A DNA stretch of 64,000 bases from Psoroptes ovis (Eukaryota; Arthropoda; Arachnida; Sarcoptiformes; Psoroptidae). The position numbers and the translations under genes are program-made. This document shows positions 23,433-36,129 of the stretch, one piece after another (positions within the stretch are counted from its first letter, which is position 1; each line of letters begins with the position of its first letter). The DNA is taken from contig PQWQ01000038.1 of the NCBI GenBank assembly GCA_002943765.1, positions 124,001 to 188,000 of the forward strand, written 5' to 3'. The notes below the pieces were generated by a model that was given only the letters and a program-made list of their open reading frames with translations, made no database searches and was not told the DNA's origin.

Positions 23433-24904
23433 ATGAATCAATCAGCAGTGATCCGAATTCAAAACATAATCGTACATAATTCTAATCGATTATTCATCAC
23501 TCACAATCATAGATATAATTCCATTAATCCACTGTTTCATCAATCCATACGTACAAATTTCAAACGTTTCGGTGACCGAACAATCGGTGAAACATTAAAC
23601 ATTTTGAATCAAAATTATCGTTGTGATGAATGGACAAATGTACCTCAAAAAGTAATTGAATTAATTGAGCGACCTAACCCTTTGTACAGTACTGTCGGCA
23701 ATCCAATTTATCTTATAGCCGAATCATTACGTCAACATTTCGTTGATTTCAAATGTTACCATTTTCGTAATCCAATCGTATCGACATGGCAAAATTTCGA
23801 TTCAATTCTAGTGCCCGTCGATCATATTTCACGTTCAAAAACGGATACATTTTACATTGATCATTGCCATGTACTTCGGTCGCATACATCAGCACATCAA
23901 AGTGATTGTTTCAAGTGTTTAGCAAAAAACGACCAATCAAAAAGTGATCCAAAATTTATGATTATTGGCGATGTTTATCGTCGTGATGAAGTAAATCGTA
24001 CTCATCATGCCGCCTTTCATCAGGCAGAAATTGTTGAATTATATTCGGCCAAACACCCAAAGGTAAATTGTATTTGTTTGATTTTTGGTCAAAATTTCAA
24101 TAATTTCCATTTTTTCAGATGACCCATACGAAGCTATTCGATGAATCAAACACTGTCCGTCGGGACGATTGCCAACAAAAACACAACATCGATGCGATTA
24201 AAATTTTAGAAGTCGAAATGAAATCCCGTATCGAATCATACATACATCGAATGTTTGATTCACCCGACAACGATGATTCAAATACGATTCAAATGCGTTG
24301 GGTGTCGGCTTATTTTCCATTCACACATCCAAGTTGGGAACTTGAAATTCAATTACCAGCAAATGATCGCCACGAAGATCTTGATAAAAATGAATGGTTA
24401 GAAATGTTAGGCTGTGGAATCATTGAACAAAGCATTTTAGATCGTGATGGACATTCGAATAAAATTGGTTGGGCACTTGGATTTGGTCTCGAACGTTTAG
24501 CCATGTTGTATTATAAAATACCAGATATACGTTTATTTTGGACCAAAGATACCGGGTTCATTGTTCAATTTGAACATTTGAAACCATTCGAACATTATTG
24601 TTATAAACCAATATCGATGTATCCACAAAAAATTTTTGATATTTCATTTTGGTTACCCAGTAATCATGATAATGAATGGTCAGCTAATGATGTTCATGCA
24701 ATCATCCTCGAAATTGGTGGTCATCTTGTTGAACAAGTACATTTGGTTGATGAATGGACAAGGCCTAAAGATGGTCGACGATCAAATTGTTACCGTATCG
24801 TATATCGTAGCCATGAACGATCATTGTCCAATGATGAAGTCAATCAAATACATCATCGAATCGAACAAGAATTAGTGAGTAAATTGAATGTTGAAATACG
24901 TTGA
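23433..24904 (+). CDS. FARS2: Mitochondrial phenylalanyl-tRNA synthetase
   Basis: This enzyme charges mitochondrial tRNA-Phe as a monomer in the matrix. Exons 23433-24062 and 24119-24904 join in phase 0 (HPK / MTHTKLFD) to give 471 residues (human 451). The N-terminus is basic and Ser/Asn-rich, as expected for a mitochondrial presequence. Class II motifs are visible: VLRSHTSAHQ, the motif 2 region GDVYRRDEVNRTHHAAFHQ, and motif 3 GWALGFGLERLAML. The C-terminal anticodon-binding FDX-ACB domain begins near YPQKIFDISFWLP and ends at the stop, so the protein is complete. It is divergent from KIN17 and convergent with the GRAM gene; AATAAA signals lie at about 24935-24945. Confidence 0.95.
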
Positions 24905-25225
24905 AATTATTGATAATAATTGTTTGAAATAATAATAATAAAAACATTTATTCATATGAAAAACACAATTTCTTCAATGAATAAATCAATGATCTTATAA
25001 AAATTCATTTCATTCGATTTTGTGATTCGATATAACAAAACAATAAACATTTGACAATATTTTTCAAATAAATAGTTTGTTTGATTGATTGATTGTGATT
25101 TGACAGCACACAGCACTATTATCAGCCAAAATATTTTGAAAGACATGAAATTTCAATGCATTCATAGGACAAAATCATAGGTTCGATTTGATTCTACCAA
25201 ATGGTTCGAAATGGTTATATGATTG
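24905..25225. other. Convergent intergenic gap
   Basis: This gap lies between the 3' ends of FARS2 (+) and the GRAM gene (-). It is A/T-rich, contains AATAAA-type polyadenylation candidates on both strands, and has no other recognisable feature. Confidence 0.6.
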
Positions 25226-27548
25226 CTAAGAACATTGTGATGATGATGATGGCGTAAGACTATCGTCTGATGAAACTAATGTTGAATCAATGTAATGCTG
25301 TTGATGATGATTATTATCATCAACAGTGATACTACTACTACTATGATTTACGATATCTATGCTTTTATGATGATGATGATTATATTGTTTTTCCAATGCT
25401 TCAAACAATAGCTGTTGTGTTTGCAAAAGTTTTTGATTTAATGTTTGAAATCTTAAATAGATACCGATTTGTATGATGAACAATATGACGGCAATCAGGA
25501 ATAGAAATCTAATCACCTGCAATTGTGTTGGTAAATATTTCATTAATTTGGATTTATAATTCATCAATGTTTGCCGTAAAACATCAATCAATGTACATTG
25601 ATGATTGATTGATGATTGATGAAGATGTGTATGATGATGTTGATAATGATTTGAATGAATGAAATCAAAATCAAAATCAGTTTGAACATCTGCATTTGTT
25701 GTTCTTTTTGGGTAATTTGATTCGATTAGTTGATTAGTTGATGACAAATGACGGTTCGATATTGGTGAATCAGTACGACGATGGTCATCGATCACTTCCA
25801 AATCATCAGCTTGAGTTGTTAAACCTTCAGAGCTTGAATTCAATTTATTCGAATGATGTTGATGGTGATGATGAGTGTGTTTAACATCTTTACGTTTTCT
25901 TTTGGGAAATTTTTTCTTTTTTGATTTCTGATTGTGGACACAAAATATATGATCCGAATATCAAACAATGAAATCACAAATACAAATTGACTTACCTTTG
26001 ATAGTACATCGATTTCAACATCGGCATCATCCAAATCACTAAGATCAACACCTAAATTACTGGTGGTGTATGCTTCACGTATCAATTTACGTATTTCTGG
26101 CCATGGCATTGGCTGTGCACGACGTGCAAGTTGCCATAATTTTGTCATCAATTGATATGCACGTTCACGTGATACGAATGATGTGAAAAAATATTTCAAT
26201 CCACTATTTGTACGTATTTGTATTGCATTCGGAAACAGTTTCACTGTGCTGGCTTTTGAAATCGATTCAATATCTTTGTAGCTGATATTGATGATTGTTT
26301 CATAGCCAAATATATTCGAATAAAATGAAATATAATTCAACGAAACATACATTCGTCCTTGCAACAGTAATTCACGTTGTATTGCACACACGAAATCACC
26401 AATTAATTTTTCTCTTGAATCAATTTTATCACTAAATTGTCGTTGAAATTGATTCAATCGAGATTTATATGATGGCAACCATAAATGATACCATTGACGA
26501 CGATTCAATTTCGCCGATGAATGATTAATCATTAATGATGAATCACCATCTTCCATCGAACTACTTGGACCTTCACCGATCATTGAAGATGCAAAAGTTG
26601 TCGTAGACGAACTGGTTGCCGAAGACAACGATGAGGTTGATGGTTTCTTTTGTGACATTGTCAATGGATTGGTCGAATCTATTGATGATTTAAGAATTTA
26701 TTAAATCAATTCATCAAAACAATGGATTGAAACATACTTTTAGCATTCGTAGGGCTGATTATCACCGATTTCTTTGGTTGTTGATCATTTGGCTGATGAT
26801 TTTTATTGTTTTCAATTTCGATTATTGATTTGTTTTGATTTTCTATCATCGATTTCTGCTTAGGTTGTTGTTGTTGCGGTTGTTGGTGTTGCAAAATCAA
26901 ATTTTGACCTATTTCACTTGAAATTTGGGATCGTAATAATGGATTGCTATTACTATTACCATCAGCAGCATTGTTATTATTATCTATTTGAAAATGATCA
27001 AAATTTGATTTATCATATAAATATGTACTGGTTGCTGTTGTCGCTGCTGGTGTTGTAACAATTTCATTCCGATTTGAACCTTCATTTATACATCCGATTG
27101 ATGAAATACGTTGTGATCTACTATTGCTGCTGTTTGCGCTCATTGCATTCATTTGATTAGTTGTAATATCAATCGATTTTTGATGTTTCAATTGATTCAA
27201 TGATTTATTATTGATTTTCATCAAAGATTGTTGTTGTTGTTGTTGATGACCACTGGTGATCGGGTTCGAATTCGATATTGATTGTTGATCAATTTGCTTC
27301 AGGGTATCTTCTTGTATATTTCTTAACGTTTTATCCGACTTTTCATCACGACCATTGTTCGGATCTTGACATTTCAAATTTCGGCCATCATTCGACTTGT
27401 CTTTGACATGTTTTACATTGGAAACGTTCGAAATTTTCGATGTATCATTGACAACAGCAGCCGTAGATGATGATGAGGTTGTTGTTGCGGCCAATGCCGT
27501 TGCGCTCATAACACGATGATAATTGATATCCTGTGCGTGTAGACTCAT
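25226..27548 (-). CDS. GRAM-domain membrane protein (GRAMD2-like)
   Basis: GRAM proteins of this type are ER membrane proteins that bind plasma-membrane lipids at contact sites. Exons 26738-27548, 25996-26678 and 25226-25927 join in frame to 731 residues. The first 270 residues are Ser/Asn/Gln-rich and unstructured. The GRAM domain is at about 355-450 (LLQGRMYVSLNYISFYSNIF, TVKLFPNAIQI, YFFTSFVSRERAYQLM). A polybasic stretch (KKKKFPKRKRK) and a His run follow, then one membrane segment at about 631-659 (VIRFLFLIAVILFIIQIGIY) near the C-terminus. No VASt sterol-transfer domain is visible between them, which points to GRAMD2A/2B rather than GRAMD1/Aster. Start ATG is 27548; downstream Mets are possible alternatives. 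Confidence 0.85.
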
Positions 27549-28159
27549 TGTCAGTATGAAATTTGAATAATTTTCACGGAAAAATGTTTTACATTCGATG
27601 AATTATATGACTATAAATTATCAAAAATGAAAAAAATTGAAAGATTATCATCGATACATTAATACATTATGGAAAAAAATAAATGTTCAAAGATAAATCA
27701 TTTCCTTTAAAACGCAAAAATACATCCAAATATTTTGAAGCTGTTTGTGGCTCAAAGCTAATGCTATCATAATGATGATAATAATTGACTAAAAGAATAT
27801 CAATTGATTCAATTTATGAATGTTTAATGGTTTTTCATTTTTTTTTTGCTGTTGTTGATTTGATAAAATGTACCATTCAATGATAAAATACTTGAGTTAT
27901 CATAATAATATAAATTTTTTTCCATGAAATGGAATACGACTGTTATTATGATGATGATGATGATGATCAATTCAATAGTCTTAAAATCTTAATCTTAAAA
28001 ATGGTAAAAGTTTAATTTTGATTTTATCAAAATTTTATGAGATTTTGTTGATTAAATGCACTGTGATTAAATGCATCCTCATTAAATTGATCACATAACA
28101 AACATAATTGATCATTGAAATCAAACGTAATTTTTCGGGGTAAAGGATGTACCAAAATA

Positions 28160-28241
28160 TTAGGTTGTCCCATAAGTTCTTGCCGTTTTTTAAATCAAAA
28201 AAAAAATCTAAAAAACGGCAAGAACTTATGGGACAACCTAT
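28160..28241. mobile_element. P80 miniature palindrome, type A, near-perfect
   Basis: Both arms carry GTCCCATAAGTTCTTGCCG and continue into TTTTT, around an A-rich loop. TA flanks both sides; the right terminus is CCTAT rather than CCTAA. Confidence 0.88.
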
Positions 28242-29149
28242 TATAATGAATTTGTTTACATTCGAAATCCGAATCAAATCCATCGAATCAAATCAATCAT
28301 TGACTTCGAATCGAATGGAAATTTATGTTTTATCAAATTTCTAATGGATACATTTCATATTACTCACTTACATTAATGAATGAATCAGTGCTGTTGACAG
28401 ATTTATTATCATTCATTCATTGATTCGTTGAATTATGAGATCTGGTTTGTTCGTTCGTTCAAATTTATTGCTTAATGATTAGCTTCCACCAATATGGGAA
28501 AAATTTGATTGATTGATATCAAGCGGCAATAAATATCTTATATCATTTATTTGAATGATAATCAATCAAAAATTATTGAAATTAAAGTGTATCGTGACAA
28601 TCGATTTCGTATTTCGATGATTGATTTCTTATTTTGATGATTTCTTTGGTTTTTTTGTTTTGTTTTGGAGATATCTGAGCAAGGGTCAAAATAAAGGGTC
28701 AAAAATTTGAGTTAACTATTCAAAATACAGACCTTACCTTTGGGGTTATAGAAATTTTTCTTTGTGTTTGAAATTTCATTTATTTGAATAAATTATTTTG
28801 GATCATTTCATTGAAAATTTGCCACGACATAATGTTCGAGCAATAGCAGCAATACACATACACATGTCCAAGATGTCTTAAGGATCAAATGATAAAATTC
28901 TTAAGAAATTCAAAGAAGTTTTCATTTAATTCAATGTAATTGTAATTTGTTTATTTCTTTCAGTCAAATCAGTCATATGCTTCAAGGGTTTTCATGTTCT
29001 AACTTTCATCAAACGGATGAATAAATGAATGAAAAACAATAGTCTTAATCAGTCTGAATTCAGTTTTACTGTGAGTTTAAGATTATTGTCTATGTGTCTA
29101 AATGTACAGTTGTTGTTGTTGCTGTTGTTTGATGTTTCACATATATATA

Positions 29150-29229
29150 TTAGGCTGTCCGAAAAATTTTTGCCAATTTCCTAATGATTTTCTTCGATAT
29201 AATCGGCGAAAACTTTCCGGACAATCTAA
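29150..29229. mobile_element. P80 miniature palindrome, type B
   Basis: TA flanks both sides. The ends are TTAGGCTGTCC and GGACAATCTAA. The core carries CGATATAATCGGCG. Confidence 0.85.
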
Positions 29230-29347
29230 TATATCAATGATTATATGGTGGCATTTTAATGTTTTTAATTTTTGTTTTTCTTCTTGAAATCTTAAGAAAT
29301 TGATGCTTTGAGAAAATATGAGATGATTTAATGTTTTTGTTCAACAA

Positions 29348-29360
29348 AAGATGGCGCTTG
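29348..29360 (+). promoter_or_regulatory. AAGATGGCGC site upstream of orphan gene
   Basis: AAGATGGCGC lies about 120 bases upstream of the ATG at 29477. Core bases match the other five sites. Confidence 0.3.
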
Positions 29361-29476
29361 GTTGTGCGAAAATTTGATTTTTGAATTTTTTAAAGAATTA
29401 ATGGATATTTAATTCTTGATTTTTTGACCAATAACTTGGCTGAATTCAAATTGAAACATATTTGGAAATTGAACCA

Positions 29477-30133
29477 ATGATGACATTGTTCAATGATACC
29501 CTGAATAAAATAACAGCTGCCCAATGTGCAATACGAATCATTGGTAAAAATCTTGAACGCTTCCAACATGATCGTATCAATTGTTGTTTGATGTGGAAAA
29601 TTCGTTCATATATGATTGATCAATTACGAACAATATGTCCAGAGGATCGTTCAATCGTCGAACCAATATTTGAATCATTCATTAATCCAATATATTCATC
29701 CAGATTTTTTTTCGGTAAACATATTAATTGTACTGGTTATGAAGAATCGTCGATTGAATGCCGAAAATTATGGTCATTATTATACTTCATTTGTATTGTA
29801 TCGATAATAATTTTGATATTAATGATTGCCTATTGTTTATTGAGTACATTATACTGTACCAGTATCTTTTGTCGCCGAAAATATTCCAAACAAATATCGG
29901 CTAAGGCTCAAACCAATTCCATAAGGTGCAACGATACGAGTAAAACAAGAATAATCACAGCCACTTCACCATCATCTTCACCATCAACCATAACAACAAT
30001 AAATATAATACCTAAGAAGAAAATGTTAAATTCAATGAATGAAATGACGAAGAATTTATTCAATTCAAATAATTGGTGGCCAAAATCGATTAATAATACG
30101 AAAATCTTAAAACGATCAACAGGTAAACATTGA
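29477..30133 (+). CDS. Orphan single-pass membrane protein
   Basis: Function is not recognised. ATG at 29477 gives 218 residues (MMTLFNDTLNK...). The N-terminal half is helical and Cys-containing (NCCLMWKIR, TICPEDRS, CTGYEESSIECRK), suggesting a disulphide-bonded luminal or extracellular part. One strong hydrophobic segment follows at about 100-128 (SLLYFICIVSIIILILMIAY), then CTSIFCRRK and a Thr/Ser-rich basic tail. No N-terminal signal is visible, so an upstream exon may be missing, or the TM acts as a signal anchor. The next gene, also a single-pass orphan, starts 248 bases downstream on the same strand. Confidence 0.6.
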   Translation: MMTLFNDTLNKITAAQCAIRIIGKNLERFQHDRINCCLMWKIRSYMIDQLRTICPEDRSIVEPIFESFINPIYSSRFFFGKHINCTGYEESSIECRKLWSLLYFICIVSIIILILMIAYCLLSTLYCTSIFCRRKYSKQISAKAQTNSIRCNDTSKTRIITATSPSSSPSTITTINIIPKKKMLNSMNEMTKNLFNSNNWWPKSINNTKILKRSTGKH

Positions 30134-30381
30134 ACAAACAAGGGCTATTTTGTGATTGTTTATCACACACGTGCATTCAGCAGTGTAATTGTCAAAATTG
30201 ATGTGATTTTAAACTTTAAAAAAGACGTTTAAACTCTGAAAATGGCGTGGAATTTTTTGAAAAAAAATTTACCTTTGAGTATTTTGCGTACTTGAAAATA
30301 TCTTTAAAAAAACCAATTATTAATTATGAAACAATTATCTTCATCAAAATAATCAAACAACAATAATCTAAGAAAGTGAAA

Positions 30382-30723
30382 ATGATAATCAAAACAATTG
30401 ATCTTCGATTATCTGTGATAAAACGATCATCATCATCATCATCAATATTCAAACAATTAAAGTCATTAATAAGAAAACATTGCTCATTGATCATTGTTAT
30501 GCTCTCGGCAATATCATTGGTTATTGTTTTATACATGTCTTACAATCATATACGAGTATCAAAACAAATGGAATTATTTTCAAAAACATTGAATTCAATG
30601 TCAAGTATTGATCATAATTTAAATCATGTTAATCGTTTAAATCAACAAACATTTCGAGATTTAAATTTTATTCGAAATCAAATTGATTTAATCAAAAATA
30701 GTGTTTTGAATCATAAAAAATAA
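30382..30723 (+). CDS. Small orphan single-pass membrane protein
   Basis: Function is not recognised. ATG at 30382 (MIIKTIDLRLS) gives 113 residues. A short basic N-terminus (IRKH) precedes one membrane segment (SLIIVMLSAISLVIVLYMS, about 37-56). The rest is a polar, probably coiled-coil tail (MELFSKTLNSM...FIRNQIDLIKNSVLNHKK) with no Cys. The topology would be type II or tail-out. Support is frame length plus a coherent TM only, so it could be part of a larger gene. Confidence 0.5.
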   Translation: MIIKTIDLRLSVIKRSSSSSSIFKQLKSLIRKHCSLIIVMLSAISLVIVLYMSYNHIRVSKQMELFSKTLNSMSSIDHNLNHVNRLNQQTFRDLNFIRNQIDLIKNSVLNHKK

Positions 30724-30903
30724 TAATCATTTAGTCAATTTTGGTATAAATTTAATTAAAATAATTAAAAAAATATATATAAACACATGTATATTCATTT
30801 GCTCAGTGATTTGCCACAGTCAATAGAATAAATGGGAAGATTTAATTCGATTGGATGATCGTAACTCGTAACCTTTGAACCGATTTAATTCAATGATTGT
30901 TTT

Positions 30904-32247
30904 TCATAGCTTAAATGATGCAGCAGCATAACTAACGGATGAATCACGCATACGAAGACATTGGCTTGATTGAGCATAATTTAAAAAACGTAATTGTGCA
31001 CTATTCTTTAGTTTACCTTCAGATCGAAGATGATAGATAGCCTATTAAGGATGGAAATGATGAACAACCTTTATCAGGAGCTAGGTCTTTACGATTGTAT
31101 TAATTCATGAAACTTACGTTCAACAGTACAGCGATCGGATGTCGACCACAAATCGTATTTCGGTATTGTTGTAAATATTCAGCGAATGCTGTCGGATCCA
31201 ATGATTCGATAAGGTTCATACCCTATTCGATTTTTAAAAATTGAAAAAAATTGTCTCAAATTAATTGTATTTAAATCTAAATTGATTATGAATAGGTACA
31301 AACCATTTCATCTAGTTTTTGAATGGATTGATAAATATCACCCCAACTTTTATTATAATATTGAAAACTAAAACGCTGGCCCCAATGACAAAAATCTGAT
31401 GATATTACAAATACATTGCCAGGTTCTAGCAGGTATTTACTAAGAATTTTTCCATATAAATATTCTTTTTCATGTGATAATGACCCTACAAGTATGGGTA
31501 CAATTTTGAAACCATTCGGCCCTTTCGATTCCATTATTTTCGCTATGAATGGCAGCTGCATTTCGATTGAATGTTCATCTTCATCAGCTGCCAATGTCAT
31601 TGATTGAAAATATGATGTTTGATTTAATTCATCGTAAACTGTTTTGGGGTAATAATCAAAATAATTATAAGGCTATAGATTGATCTTAAATCAATTGATT
31701 GAATGTTGTATACATACCATCACGATCGATTAATAAATCATAAAATGGTGTTTTATATACATAAGTAGGTGATAGGGCACAACCATTCAAACGAATATGA
31801 TGTGATGGTCCTAATATGAATATACGTTCACTGAAACAATTGCAAATATTAACCATTGCATGAAATTACAAAATCATTCACAACATACGTTGATTGAGGA
31901 TCAATTTGTTTATAGGCAAATGCGGCACATGAACCACAATATTGATAACCAGCGTGACTATTTTCGAAAAGAAAAAATGACAAATTTTGTTGGTCATAAT
32001 TTTTCAGGGTAAAAAAATACATTCAAATAAGTAAACATACGGCGAAATTATAGCTTTAGCAGGGCCATGTGAAATATTGACCATATTTAACCATGATTCC
32101 AATTGACCATTTAGTTGTATCACTGTGATAAACGAAAGAAACGAGTTTAATTAATCCTTTTAGATTCAATTATTCAGCATTTAAAACAATACCAGATGAT
32201 GTATACCAGCTGCCAGCATGTGTAGCACGACGATGTAATTGTTGCAT
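30904..32247 (-). CDS. MEMO1: MEMO1 family protein
   Basis: MEMO1 is a cytosolic protein of the extradiol-dioxygenase-like fold, first described as a mediator of ErbB2-driven cell motility and since reported to bind copper or iron. Seven exons (32193-32247, 32041-32122, 31889-31957, 31718-31830, 31304-31638, 31118-31222, 30904-31041) join in frame to 298 residues; human MEMO1 has 297. The start MQQLHRRATHAGSWYTSS matches the family. The putative metal-site residues are kept: His in PHAGYQYCG, His in GPSHHIRL, Asp/His in SSDFCHWGQRF and Cys in CGRHPIAVLLN. All six introns are 66-85 bases. It is divergent from the mitochondrial membrane-protein gene, 315 bases between starts. Confidence 0.96.
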
Positions 32248-32475
32248 TTTGTTTTTTTCAAAAAATTTAAAATTTTACAAATGTTTAAAATGAGCAAAAT
32301 TTCGAACAATGATTGATTGTTGATTGGAACTAATCTAATTTGATTGAATAATTGATTAAATTTCAAATGAAATTATCAATATTTTCATGCGTCTTTTTGA
32401 AGAATTACCAACCTTAAGTATTCAATATTTTCAATCAAACAAAAACAAATGAGTTTATAATCCCTCTGTAGATTG

Positions 32476-32498
32476 TGCTGCCATCTGGTGATTGAAAA
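32476..32498 (-). promoter_or_regulatory. Site in MEMO1 / mitochondrial gene divergent promoter
   Basis: The plus strand reads GCTGCCATCTGGTGATTGAA, matching the 17313 site over about 20 bases. It sits between the two divergent start codons (32247 and 32563). Confidence 0.35.
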
Positions 32499-32562
32499 TT
32501 AAAAAACTATCATATCAGCTGTGACATAGATTGATTTTGTGTATTTTTTGATTATTCAATAA

Positions 32563-33254
32563 ATGGCCAATATTTTCTTGAAACCATTTCCGAAATTATT
32601 TCGGTGTCGATTCAGTGTGCGCTCCATACATACATCAGTCCGAAATCAAAGGAATTTTTTCGATTATGAACAATTTTCGAAAGAAACAACGGGTCGAAAA
32701 CAACCGCCTAAAATGGCAGGAAAATTTTCCGAAATCTATAAACGACGTCCACTGTTTTGGATGATTCGTGGAACTGGTTCGTATATGGTTGTTTGATGTT
32801 TGAATTCAAATAATCTTATTGTTTGAAATAATCAGATGTGCTCGTTGAACAGAATCGTATTTGCTTGATAATAGCCGGTATATCATTTACAACATTATCA
32901 TTGTTTATTGGTTGGGTTTATTATCGTCATTTGAATAATAAACGATTACCTGGTGAAAAATTATTGACGATAATGAATCCAAGAGATACGGTTGAACGCG
33001 AATCAATGTTCGATTTCCACAAAGAATTAAACGATATGGGTTTAATGGGTGAATTCAATGTTGATCATATCAGTGATTATGGTGAAATTGAACGACGTGA
33101 TCCACGATATAATTTGACTGGCAACAATCCGAATGATATCGTTTATCCAGCTGAATCAATTTCACGTGAAGAATCAGGCCGTAATGCTGTCAAAGTTGTT
33201 GAATCGAAGCTAAAAAATTTGAAAGAAATTGACAAAACTTTACGGCAAGATTAA
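32563..33254 (+). CDS. Small mitochondrial single-pass membrane protein, family not recognised
   Basis: Exons 32563-32776 and 32836-33254 join in frame (GT/AG, phase 1) to 210 residues. The N-terminus is a typical mitochondrial presequence, basic and lacking acids (KPFPKLFRCRFSVRSIHTSVR). A conserved-looking soluble stretch (GKFSEIYKRRPLFWMIRGTD) precedes one membrane segment at about 77-98 (ICLIIAGISFTTLSLFIGWVYY), followed by a charged C-terminal part (MNPRDTVERESMFDF, ESKLKNLKEIDKTLRQD). It may be an inner-membrane or respiratory-complex assembly protein, but no family was identified. It is convergent with V-ATPase subunit a, 121 bases apart. Confidence 0.72.
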
Positions 33255-33375
33255 GTTCAACCAAGTTGATTATTTATTATTTTATCAAATTTGTAAATTT
33301 CTTAGGGTCATTTTTCTTGATTAAACAAAGTCCATGTTAGATATTGAAAAATATTCGAATTCTGTCATAATTAAG

Positions 33376-36129
33376 CTATAGTTTTGTACGAAAATCAAAT
33401 GGTTCAAATGGATAGCCGGTTCCATGATAAAATTTCGACATAAATTCAACCCAATGTATACGGAGTGCATGTAAAAATGCAGATAAACCTTCCATAATGA
33501 TCAAAATCACAACGGTGAATACGGCCCAAATCATAAATACCATAAACAAAATTACGACATCAATTATTGGATTTATTTGACTACCCCTTAAGCCATTACT
33601 TAGTACCATATTCCATAATACTTCACTTAGCTGTCCATGTGCTAAACTCAGTGCCCATAATCGTAGATATGATGCTGTATGTGATATTGAACCAAGACAA
33701 TATTCAATCGTATGAATTGTTTGATGAATGAACACATCACCAAAATCAAATTCATTACCATTCATTGCCGATTGGCTACCTTTTGATGTATTATTTGTAA
33801 GACTATCGTTTGTATTGATTTGATTTGATTCTAAATCTGAATTCGGTTCCGATGATGATGAATGCTGCATTTCGAATGAATTCTGATCAATTGAACTTGA
33901 TATATCAAGGTTAAATTTGAAAGGGTTAGCAATTCAACAGTAAATATTGATGTATAATTACCTGTTTTGTAAATTCTTATGCTTGAAATATAAATAAATC
34001 GGTTTCACCAATAACATTACTGGAACAGACATGACTGCCAATAGGATCAATACAATCTGAATATGGAATTGATTCGGGAACATTTCGTCTCGAAGATGAC
34101 ATGGATCTTTATCCTCTGGAAATTTAAACAAAAACATATTGATCAATGTTATTAGAATGGATGGTGCACAACCAGATTGTTTGGCATCGAACGTAAACCA
34201 TTTGAAAAAAATCATAAAATTCATATAACCAAATATGCATAATAAGAATATCAACTGTGGCACGAATTCAACAATAATACAAATCCATTCTCGGTAATGA
34301 ATATGATTGAATAATGATAATATGACACCGAAAAGCATTTGCAATACACCCAACACCACCGATAGCTTCATTTTATATGTATTTATATATTGAACTTTAT
34401 TTGTTGATAATTGCCAAATAGGATCGACACCGAAATAATATCGAAAATCATCCAGAGCATCTTCAGCTTTTAAATAATATAAACTATGGCTTGTTTCTTT
34501 GGTCAAATTCAATTGTAATGAATTCGATACACGAAATGCTGACCCGAATAAATTGATTGATTTGGAAAACAAGTCATTGTAAATTGCACCAGTGTATAAT
34601 GAAAATAAACCCATCAACAATATAATGTATCGACCGGCAAAAAACATGGCATATATTTCATTTTTCACCAATTCGAATTGTTTTTCTCGCCAAATCAATA
34701 GCAATGCAACAATAGTCATCACAGTACCATGGCCAGTATCACCAAACATTATGGCAAATATAAATGGAAATGAAATGATTGAATATGGTGCCGGATTCAC
34801 TTCACCATAACTATTGAATCCATATGAATCGATTAAATTTTGAAAACCGGCCGTAAATTTATTTGTAACATTATAAGTCGGTGGTGTTTCATTGGTCAAA
34901 ATTGTTGCCAACACTGATGGTATCAATGAATTGGACATTGTTTGTCCTTGTTGTAATATGATTCGTGTTTCGGCTAGCTTGGATGATGGTATCCAACATT
35001 CAGCTATGAAACATTGACCAGCAACATCATTTCGGCAAAGGTTCATTGTTTCATATGTATTTTTTACTTTGACAATGATTGTTCGCCATTTATCAATATT
35101 ATCAGCGATTGCGACCAACAAATGCTTACGATGTTCATTAGTTTTAGCCATTACACTTTGCATATCACAAATATCACTGAGCACTTTTTGATGTGCAATT
35201 CGGCGTTCCGAACAACTTTCAGGACATGAATATAGTTTAGCATGGAAGGCAGCGCAAATTTTTTCACACAAATCTCGTAATTTTTCACCTTGACACACCA
35301 AAATAAACAGGCATTTGTGTTGTAATTCACCCGTATCCGGATCTTCAATCATATCTTTAACATCAATTTGTTTCAGTAGAATATTACCACGTGTTATTCG
35401 CCATAGTAAACGTTCGAATGACATAAAACGTGTAGCAACAATACTACCAGTCATTATGGATAAATCTACCACCGGTTCCAATGATATTTGATTATTGATC
35501 ATCGTTGGTTGATTTACTTGCATTGAAAAACGACGCATTAAATTCGGATCAATGGCAGATATACGTCTTAACATTGATGATGATGATCCATCAATCGTTT
35601 GTGCATCGTTGAAAAATTGATCAACATTTTTCAATATTTCACGGAATTCAATCAATGATAGAAAACGATGTTTCATTTGTAATCGATTACGATTTACATT
35701 CGCTAAATCCAGTTCCATTTTTTCTAATTGTTGTTCCAATTGTCCAAGATCTTTGATCGATGGTATTTCCATATTTTTATGGTCATTTCTTATTATAGCC
35801 GGTACATTATCATGTTCCATTTCTTGTTCGAAGAATACTTTAATTCAAATCAAATCAAATCAATTAATAATCAATTATTCAATCAAATATTATTATTACA
35901 AACCAATTTTTCGTTCCATTTCGGCACATCTTCGTATTTCGGGCACAAATTTACGTTGAAATGAATTATCTGATTGATTTAAATCACGAAATTGACATTG
36001 ACCTTTGGCACCTAATAGAAATACGACATGATAAACAGATTCAGATTGTAAATATAGTTGACATAATGACATTGGTTCCGAACGGAAGCATGAATAATTT
36101 TTATTTTCTTTCTCTTGTAGTCGAGTCAT
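33376..36129 (-). CDS. ATP6V0A: V-type proton ATPase subunit a (116 kDa, V0 sector)
   Basis: This is the membrane subunit of the V0 proton channel that acidifies lysosomes, endosomes and secretory vesicles. Exons 35904-36129, 33962-35837 and 33376-33895 join in frame to 873 residues, a little longer than human isoforms (about 830-860). The N-terminal cytosolic half has FRSEPMSLCQLYLQ, KFVPEIRRCAEMER and the MTGSIVATRFMSFERLLWR block. The C-terminal half has about eight membrane segments (FPFIFAIMFGDTGHG, YNDLFSKS). The essential channel arginine is in YLRLWALSLAH, near residue 779. The start ATG gives an N-terminus about a dozen residues longer than usual (MTRLQEKENKNYSC). A Ser/Asn-rich insert precedes FDFGDVFIHQTIHTIEY. 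Confidence 0.96.

Larger units (their letters stand above)
27549..29476. other. Intergenic stretch
   Basis: No gene was recognised. It holds two P80 copies (28160-28241 and 29150-29229), ATG and TTG microsatellites, and an AAGATGGCGC site at 29348-29360, about 120 bases upstream of the next gene. Confidence 0.65.
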
